A DNA stretch of 54,836 bases from Candidatus Binatia bacterium (GTDB lineage Bacteria > Desulfobacterota > Binatia > Bin18), in contig JAJDTY010000054.1 in assembly GCA_022826945.1 (NCBI GenBank), positions 1 through 54,836 of the forward strand, written 5' to 3'. A program made the translations under genes and the position numbers. Shown here in pieces: positions 50,206-54,836 of this stretch (positions within the stretch are counted from its first letter, which is position 1; every line of letters starts with the position of its first letter). The notes under the pieces are model-generated. The model was given only the letters and a program-made list of their open reading frames with translations. It ran no database searches and was not told where the DNA came from.

Positions 50206-50251
50206 TGTCGTCCCATGCTAACCGAGCACGTCACCTTTCGCCAGACCGGGA

Positions 50252-51652
50252 TTAGCGCACCGGCCGACATTTCCAGTAGTAGTTATGCATCGTGGGTCCC
50301 TCTTTCCTGCGCCTGAGGGTCAAGACAACCGGATCCTCTACCCGCACGTCCTCCGGGTCCACATCGGTCATCTGGAGATAGAGACGACCCCCCTGATCGA
50401 CATCGACCACACTCATAATGGTCGGAGAATCCGGAGCTACATACAGGTGGTCACGGGTAAAGGTAAAAATCTGGCCCGTGTGTTCGAGCGGCACTTCGTG
50501 GAGGGAGTCGCGGTTCTGACAGGCCCCGCAAACCTGGGTGATGGGGTATTGGCGCGTCCCACAACGAATACACAGCGTGCCGTGCAGACGGATATTCTGG
50601 CTCTCTTCTTTTTCCAGGAGGACGTTGGACAGCTCGGCCGCCTCCTGATGATGCTTATAGTAGGAGCGCATTTTCTGAAAAATCTGGTAGGAGGAGTACA
50701 GCCGTTTCTCACTCAGATGATCCGAGAGCGAGGACGGAAGCGGGCGTTTCTGAATCTCCTCGGTCACGCGCAACAGGACGCCGTCCGCACCGTCGCCATA
50801 GTTGAGCAGCAGCAGCAGGTCCCCCGGATTTGCCCCTTCCAGGGCGGCGGCCAGCAAGAGGAAAGGAGCGGCGCTGCCGGGGGCACCAATCTCCCCAAAG
50901 CGCGGATCGAGAAGCTGCGCTTCCTGAAAACCGAGTTTCTTAGCGGTCGCGCTATGGGCTCGACCGTCCGGAGAGGGGAGGAGCACCTTCGCCACCTGCG
51001 GGGCTTGTACGCCATGCTTTTCAAGCAGCGCTTTACCGACCGCGACGAGGTTTTTCTGGTAGCCCCGCTCGGTTGAAAAGCGGGACGCCTGGGTCCGGAT
51101 AAAGTCATCGCCGTCGCGTCGCCACTCATCCCAAAAGTCGCTGGAGTGAGTTGCCAAACCCATGATTTCGGCCAGCACGTTCTCCCGCCCGAGGGTGACC
51201 GCGCTGCCAGCGTCGCCGAACCACTCTTCTTCGGTTTCTCCCGGCTGGCCGTCACGCACCTCGCCGGTGGCGATCAAGAGCGTGGACAGACGGCGGCTGT
51301 TGAGCGCGTCCACGCCCGCGCGCAGAGCCGCGGTGGCGGAGCGCAAGCTGCCCCCAAAGTCCGAGGTTTCGCATGCTGCCGACAAGTCGCAGGCCGCAGC
51401 CAGAAAGCTCGCGGTCGAACGCTGCCAAAACGGGGCGGAGGTTGAGGCAAAGAAAAGGGCATCGATTTTTTTATTGCCGGTGTATTCCAAACAGCGCTGG
51501 GCCGCCTCAAATCCGAGGGTCAGGGTGTCTTCATCAAAATAGATTGCGGCCCGCTCTCCCTTCCCGACCCGGCGGTTCCAGGCCTGACCGAAGTGCGTAC
51601 GCTCCAGGCGACAGAAGGGCACATGATAGCCGCAGCCGGTAATGCCGATCAT
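50252..51652 (-). CDS. HMG-CoA-synthase-like protein fused to a DUF35 zinc-ribbon/OB domain
   Basis: The 466-residue protein has residues 1-about 340 with a thiolase-superfamily HMG-CoA-synthase-like fold (GITGCGYHVPFCRLERTHFG at the start, DALFFASTSAPFWQRSTASF). The C-terminal about 120 residues carry a rubredoxin-like zinc ribbon (CIRCGTRQYPITQVCGAC) and an OB fold, as in DUF35 partners. At the position of the catalytic cysteine (A-C-Y-G-G-T in the synthases) the sequence reads S-D-F-G-G-S with Asp98; a Cys94 lies four residues before. The enzyme may therefore not form an acyl-enzyme in the usual way. The ATG overlaps the CitE-like stop by four bases (ATGA). DUF35 domains also serve thiolases, fitting the downstream thiolase. 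Confidence 0.85.
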   Translation of the reverse strand: MIGITGCGYHVPFCRLERTHFGQAWNRRVGKGERAAIYFDEDTLTLGFEAAQRCLEYTGNKKIDALFFASTSAPFWQRSTASFLAAACDLSAACETSDFGGSLRSATAALRAGVDALNSRRLSTLLIATGEVRDGQPGETEEEWFGDAGSAVTLGRENVLAEIMGLATHSSDFWDEWRRDGDDFIRTQASRFSTERGYQKNLVAVGKALLEKHGVQAPQVAKVLLPSPDGRAHSATAKKLGFQEAQLLDPRFGEIGAPGSAAPFLLLAAALEGANPGDLLLLLNYGDGADGVLLRVTEEIQKRPLPSSLSDHLSEKRLYSSYQIFQKMRSYYKHHQEAAELSNVLLEKEESQNIRLHGTLCIRCGTRQYPITQVCGACQNRDSLHEVPLEHTGQIFTFTRDHLYVAPDSPTIMSVVDVDQGGRLYLQMTDVDPEDVRVEDPVVLTLRRRKEGPTMHNYYWKCRPVR

Positions 51653-52551
51653 TGTCCGGCCTCTGCCAGCCCGGCCTGCTTGGCCCGTTCAAGAATGGTC
51701 CGCGCCCGCGTGAGATGCGGCACATCGACCATCTGGCCCTTGAAGCTGAAGGCCATTTTTCCAGCCTTTTGGTTTTCTTCAAAAGCCGCCAACAGTTCCT
51801 GGCTTTCCGCGACCTCTTCCGCCGAGGGCGTGAACACCTCGTTGACGATGTCCACCTGGTTGGGATGAATGGTGATTTTTCCGGTAAAGCCCATCCACGC
51901 CCCTTCAATACATTCCTGGCGGAGCCCGGCGCTGTCTCGGATATCGACGAAGACCGTATCCAGCGGTTGGACACCCGCGGCCGTTGCCGCCAGCAGGGTC
52001 ATAATCCGGGCATAACGGAACACTTCGAGAAAGCTGCCGTCTTCAGCCCGGTTCCGCCGGGCGCCAATCGCGGCAGACAAATCCTCGGCGCCCCACGATA
52101 GCGCATCGACCCGCAGGCAGGAGCCAAAATCCTTGATGTTCAGCAAGCCCTCGGGCGTCTCTGTCGCCAACACCACCAGCTTGACCTCGCCCGGCGGATA
52201 GCCGCACTCCTTTTCCATACGGCTGATAATCGTATGGATTTTGAGCACATCATCCCGGGTCCTCACCTTGGGAACGAGATAGGAGTCGGGTCGTCCCTGC
52301 ATCGTTACTTCCAGATCAGCCACCCCCCAGGGTGTATCCAGCGGATTCATACGAACCATGCGTTCCTGACGACCAAAGTCTACCTGTCTGAGCCAGTCTG
52401 TCACCGTCTCCCGAGCGGCGTCCTTATTGTCCGGCGTGACCGCGTCTTCGAGGTCCAGCACGAGCGTGTCCGCTTCCAGGGCTCGCGACTTGTTCAGCAT
52501 TTTTTCATTGGCCCCAGGAACGAAATGGACAGCACGGCGTAAGCGGGTCAT
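51649..52551 (-). CDS. CitE/HpcH-like CoA ester lyase
   Basis: From ATG 52551 the product is 300 residues; an upstream in-frame start at 52674 would overlap the MaoC gene and adds an uninformative stretch. It has the HpcH/HpaI aldolase barrel: RRAVHFVPGANEKMLNKSRA, the metal- and CoA-binding LVLDLEDAVTPDNK, VRMNPLDTPWG, LVPKVRTRDDV, ETPEGLLNI and MGFTGKITIHPNQVD. Family members cleave malyl-, citramalyl- or 3-hydroxy-3-methylglutaryl-type CoA esters. It sits between MaoC (14-base gap) and HMG-CoA-synthase-like genes, so a beta-hydroxyacyl-CoA made by hydration is a plausible substrate. Confidence 0.88.
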   Translation of the reverse strand: MTRLRRAVHFVPGANEKMLNKSRALEADTLVLDLEDAVTPDNKDAARETVTDWLRQVDFGRQERMVRMNPLDTPWGVADLEVTMQGRPDSYLVPKVRTRDDVLKIHTIISRMEKECGYPPGEVKLVVLATETPEGLLNIKDFGSCLRVDALSWGAEDLSAAIGARRNRAEDGSFLEVFRYARIMTLLAATAAGVQPLDTVFVDIRDSAGLRQECIEGAWMGFTGKITIHPNQVDIVNEVFTPSAEEVAESQELLAAFEENQKAGKMAFSFKGQMVDVPHLTRARTILERAKQAGLAEAGQ

Positions 52552-52565
52552 ACTTTCCCCTCTCG

Positions 52566-53027
52566 CTATGAAATCTGGGCTTCTTTCTTGCGCATCATGG
52601 CACCCCGGCGGCAGCTCATCACGATTTCGCCCCGCTGGTTCTTGGCCCGGTGCTCGAAGGTCACGATCCCCCACTGCGGGCGGGAACGCGATTCGCGCTT
52701 TTCGACGACCTCGGACTCGGCGTACAAGGTATCCCCAATGAAAACCGGCTTGGGAAAGACCACTTTTTCAAAGCCGAGATTACCGACCGTCGTCCCCAGG
52801 GTGGTATCACCGACAGACAGGCCGACGGCAAGTCCCAAGGTGTAGATACTATTCACCAAGCGTTGGCCAAACTCGGCTTTCTTGGAGAACTCTTCATCCA
52901 GATGGAGCGGCTGAGGGTTGTGGGTCATCGTCGAGAACAGCAGGTTATCGGTCTCGGTAATCGTTCGTCCGGGTTGATGCTGAAAGACGTCCCCAACGTT
53001 CAGTTCTTCAAAATGTTTTCCGGCCAT
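52566..53027 (-). CDS. MaoC-like single hotdog-domain dehydratase
   Basis: This 153-residue protein of the MaoC/R-hydratase fold has [20 protein letters not shown], then [20 protein letters not shown]. The hydratase signature D-x-N-P-x-H reads N37-P-Q-P-L-H42: the catalytic aspartate is asparagine while the histidine is kept. The rest ([20 protein letters not shown]) is typical. AAGGAGG lies six bases before the ATG. Hydration activity is uncertain with the changed residue, although the pairing with the CitE-like lyase is that of mesaconyl/methylmalyl- or citramalyl-CoA cleavage modules. Confidence 0.85.
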   Translation of the reverse strand: MAGKHFEELNVGDVFQHQPGRTITETDNLLFSTMTHNPQPLHLDEEFSKKAEFGQRLVNSIYTLGLAVGLSVGDTTLGTTVGNLGFEKVVFPKPVFIGDTLYAESEVVEKRESRSRPQWGIVTFEHRAKNQRGEIVMSCRRGAMMRKKEAQIS

Positions 53028-53202
53028 GCAATCCTCCTTACAGTCCAGCCCTCTCAGACACGGGCAGGCGTGGCTGTCTGCTTACCATGTCCGCCGAGGT
53101 CGTGCCAGCGAAAGGAAGATGCTAAGGGCCGTCAGTGGACTTCGTTGGGGTGGAGCTTTCTTCGTCCGGTCTACGAATGACACCCGACTTGGGCGGGGCT
53201 CC

Positions 53203-54363
53203 TTATCCAGCTCGGTCGGCCTGATACCACACCCGCCCGTCTTTGACCGTGAGTTGGGCAATAAGTTTTTTTTCGCCGATCATGTGGTTCCGGTCGGTAT
53301 CGACAAAGTCGAATTCTCCCTGTTCAAGGCTGAGCACGGCGACATCGGCAGTGGCACCGGGTCTGAGCGTTCCGATTTGCTCAGCCTCCCCGATCACCCG
53401 GGCGGGATTGGTGGTGACGCAGCGGATTACGTCTTCCAGGCCCATGCCCAAGTTGAGGAGCTTGGACATGGTCGTTGGCAAATCAAAGACCGGTCCCCTG
53501 GTCGCGCTGGGGAGCGTCAGGTCGGTCGCGATCGTGTCGGGCAAAAATCCGGCGTCCAGGGCCTGCCGGACAAACGGAAACGGGAAGTGCATGCGCCCGT
53601 GCGCGCAGTCAAAAATAATCCCCTCTTTTTGTGCCGCCCAGACTTCTTTGAGAATAGCTTTCTTTTCCGGTCCCATGATGCCGTATGCAAACCCGTGGAA
53701 GCAGTGGGTCACCACATCGCCCGGCTTGAGGAATTCTAAAATCTGCGGGACCGGCAGCAACGCGTCGGTAATATGCACCATCAAGGGCACGCTCGCCATA
53801 TCGGCCGCCTGGCGGGCGAGACGCAGCGGTTCGGTCCCGGCAGCGTCCGGCACAACGTTGTTGCTGAAGCGCAGCTTGACGCCGATGGCAAGGTCACGGT
53901 TGTCCGCAATCGTACGTGCGCAGCCCTCAGGGTCGGCATAACCCATATTCATCAGCTCTCCGACCCGCAGGTGAATCAGGCCCAGGGCGGACAGATGGAC
54001 GAAACAGCGCAGCCTGACTTCACTCGCATTTGCCACATACTGCCGCAGTCCGGGGAAGGTGGCTGAACCGGCGCTGCCGGCGTCAATCAGCGTGGTCACC
54101 CCACTCGCGGCACAGCGCCGGTCGGTTTCGGCACCCATATCGTGGGCGTTCACAAAGGTATGGGCGTGAATGTCGATCAACCCAGGACAGACAATATGAC
54201 CAGACACCTCGCGCACACGGGCCGCTTGGGTCGTAGGGATGTCGGCGGCGACGGCCGCTATCTTGCCGTTCCGAATCGCCACGTCCGCGGGTTGGAGTGT
54301 GTGGTACTGCGGCCAGCCGGGGTCAATGATCTGGCCGCCTTTGATGAGTAGATCGTATTGCAT
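53203..54363 (-). CDS. amidohydrolase/deacetylase family metallohydrolase
   Basis: The 386-residue protein of the dihydroorotase/deacetylase-like amidohydrolase type has HIVCPGLIDIHAHTFVNAHD with the H-x-H metal pair. SGVTTLIDAGSAGSATFPG, LMVHITDALLPVPQ and VTHCFHGFAYG supply further histidines. MHFPFPFVRQALDAGFLPDTIATDL contains the C-terminal aspartate region. The last 55 residues return to the beta-sandwich domain (PGATADVAVLSLEQ). It hydrolyses cyclic amides or N-acyl groups. The start has only a weak ribosome site. It is 175 bases upstream of the MaoC gene in the same direction, likely still part of that transcript or its neighbour. Confidence 0.87.
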   Translation of the reverse strand: MQYDLLIKGGQIIDPGWPQYHTLQPADVAIRNGKIAAVAADIPTTQAARVREVSGHIVCPGLIDIHAHTFVNAHDMGAETDRRCAASGVTTLIDAGSAGSATFPGLRQYVANASEVRLRCFVHLSALGLIHLRVGELMNMGYADPEGCARTIADNRDLAIGVKLRFSNNVVPDAAGTEPLRLARQAADMASVPLMVHITDALLPVPQILEFLKPGDVVTHCFHGFAYGIMGPEKKAILKEVWAAQKEGIIFDCAHGRMHFPFPFVRQALDAGFLPDTIATDLTLPSATRGPVFDLPTTMSKLLNLGMGLEDVIRCVTTNPARVIGEAEQIGTLRPGATADVAVLSLEQGEFDFVDTDRNHMIGEKKLIAQLTVKDGRVWYQADRAG

Positions 54364-54451
54364 CGGCAGTCCCGCTCTCCGCCCCGTGATGTCGGGTTAA
54401 ACCGCGCTCGTCAACCTTTTATCCGGGGCCGGCAGGTTCGGCACGCTTCCG

Positions 54452-54836
54452 CTAAAACCCGTTCTCGCGGTTGACGAACCTGATCCCCGCACCGGCTTGC
54501 GAGTGTCCTAGATCAATCTTCTTGAGAGGCCTGAGCGTGTCGGCGTCAAACACGGACAACGCGCTCCAGTTTCCGCCGCAGTAGACTTTGGTCCCGTCGG
54601 GATGGAGAAAAGAACCGAAGACGCTGTTGGTGTCGAACTGCCTGACCTCTTCCATCTGACGTGTCGGGATGTCCATCTTCCACAGCTTGTCCCAGCCGAG
54701 ATAGGCCTTCTGGGTTTTGGCCGATACCGCCCCGTGGGCTGTCCACCACTCGGCCTCATAGGGCTGAAGCTCCACCACCTGCAGTTCCGGATTGGCCTGT
54801 TTGAGGTCAAGGGTGGCCACTCCGACGGTGGTATGC
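54452..54836 (-). CDS. beta-propeller protein, N-terminal part cut by window edge
   Basis: The frame stays open to the right edge, so only the last about 128 residues are seen. They contain two propeller-like blades: KAYLGWDKLWKMDIPTRQME, then HPDGTKVYCGGNWSALSVFD followed by ADTLRPLKKIDLGHSQAGAG. This is the YVTN/WD40-like pattern also found in quinohaem amine dehydrogenase beta-type propellers. With so little of the protein visible, secretion and cofactor cannot be judged. It is followed 88 bases later by the amidohydrolase on the same strand. Confidence 0.65.
   Translation of the reverse strand, partial: HTTVGVATLDLKQANPELQVVELQPYEAEWWTAHGAVSAKTQKAYLGWDKLWKMDIPTRQMEEVRQFDTNSVFGSFLHPDGTKVYCGGNWSALSVFDADTLRPLKKIDLGHSQAGAGIRFVNRENGF

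Overview
The window reads as a chromosomal segment from a GC-rich, didermic (Gram-negative-type) environmental bacterium. The diderm reading rests on a DUF1302 outer-membrane protein, a periplasmic DUF1329 protein, several lipobox lipoproteins and a Deg-type periplasmic protease. The gene content (four luciferase-like flavin oxidoreductases, three amidohydrolases, CoA-transferase, hydantoinase-type proteins, a molybdenum hydroxylase, many small toxin-antitoxin genes) resembles uncultured lineages such as Candidatus Entotheonella/Tectomicrobia or Binatota. That placement is an impression, because no rRNA or other phylogenetic marker is present. I saw no tRNA, rRNA, CRISPR array, transposase or phage gene, and no gene-free stretch longer than about 300 bases.

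Layout. (1) 1-5672, minus: DUF1302 protein (cut by the left edge), MMPL/RND transporter and YCF48-like lipoprotein, a known envelope cassette; a small lipoprotein follows at 5818-6234. (2) 6432-17535, plus: a long run of flavin oxidoreductase, methyltransferase, small coiled-coil protein, HyuA, HicBA, HyuB, lipoprotein, SDR, MFS transporter and DUF1329; a CaiB-type CoA-transferase faces it. (3) 18.9-22.4 kb: short accessory genes with HigA-like and AbrB-like antitoxins without visible toxins, a complete BrnTA pair and a 22-bp perfect inverted repeat. (4) 22.4-27.6 kb, minus: a five-gene operon with a clear intrinsic terminator. It contains a UGSC-family selenoprotein whose in-frame TGA is followed by a convincing bacterial SECIS-like hairpin. 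The other members are a 344-residue protein of unknown function, two amidohydrolases and a flavin oxidoreductase. (5) 27.7-30.4 kb, plus: DUF433 protein and an exported protein of about 24 ankyrin repeats with recent internal duplications. (6) 30.4-43.1 kb: oxidative catabolism (alpha-hydroxy-acid oxidase, flavin oxidoreductase, nitronate monooxygenase, 3-hydroxyacyl-CoA dehydrogenase, three-subunit molybdenum hydroxylase), then an exported methyltransferase, a Deg protease, an alpha/beta hydrolase and an EthD protein. (7) 43.2-54.4 kb, minus: a long co-directional run of amidohydrolase, MaoC, CitE-like lyase, HMG-CoA-synthase-like/DUF35 fusion, thiolase, a haem-oxygenase-like diiron protein, a ferritin-like diiron protein, DUF3311, sodium:solute symporter, flavin oxidoreductase and FAS1-like dehydratase. 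A beta-propeller gene is cut by the right edge.

Taken together the window looks like a catabolic region for amide-, ring- or acyl-CoA-type organic compounds, with uptake/efflux and envelope components. No substrate can be named from sequence. The two items most worth following are the UGSC selenoprotein operon and the adjacent pair of putative diiron proteins next to thiolase/HMG-CoA-synthase-like genes. A 16-bp motif occurring three times in two intergenic regions of that last cluster is a possible shared regulatory or processing element.
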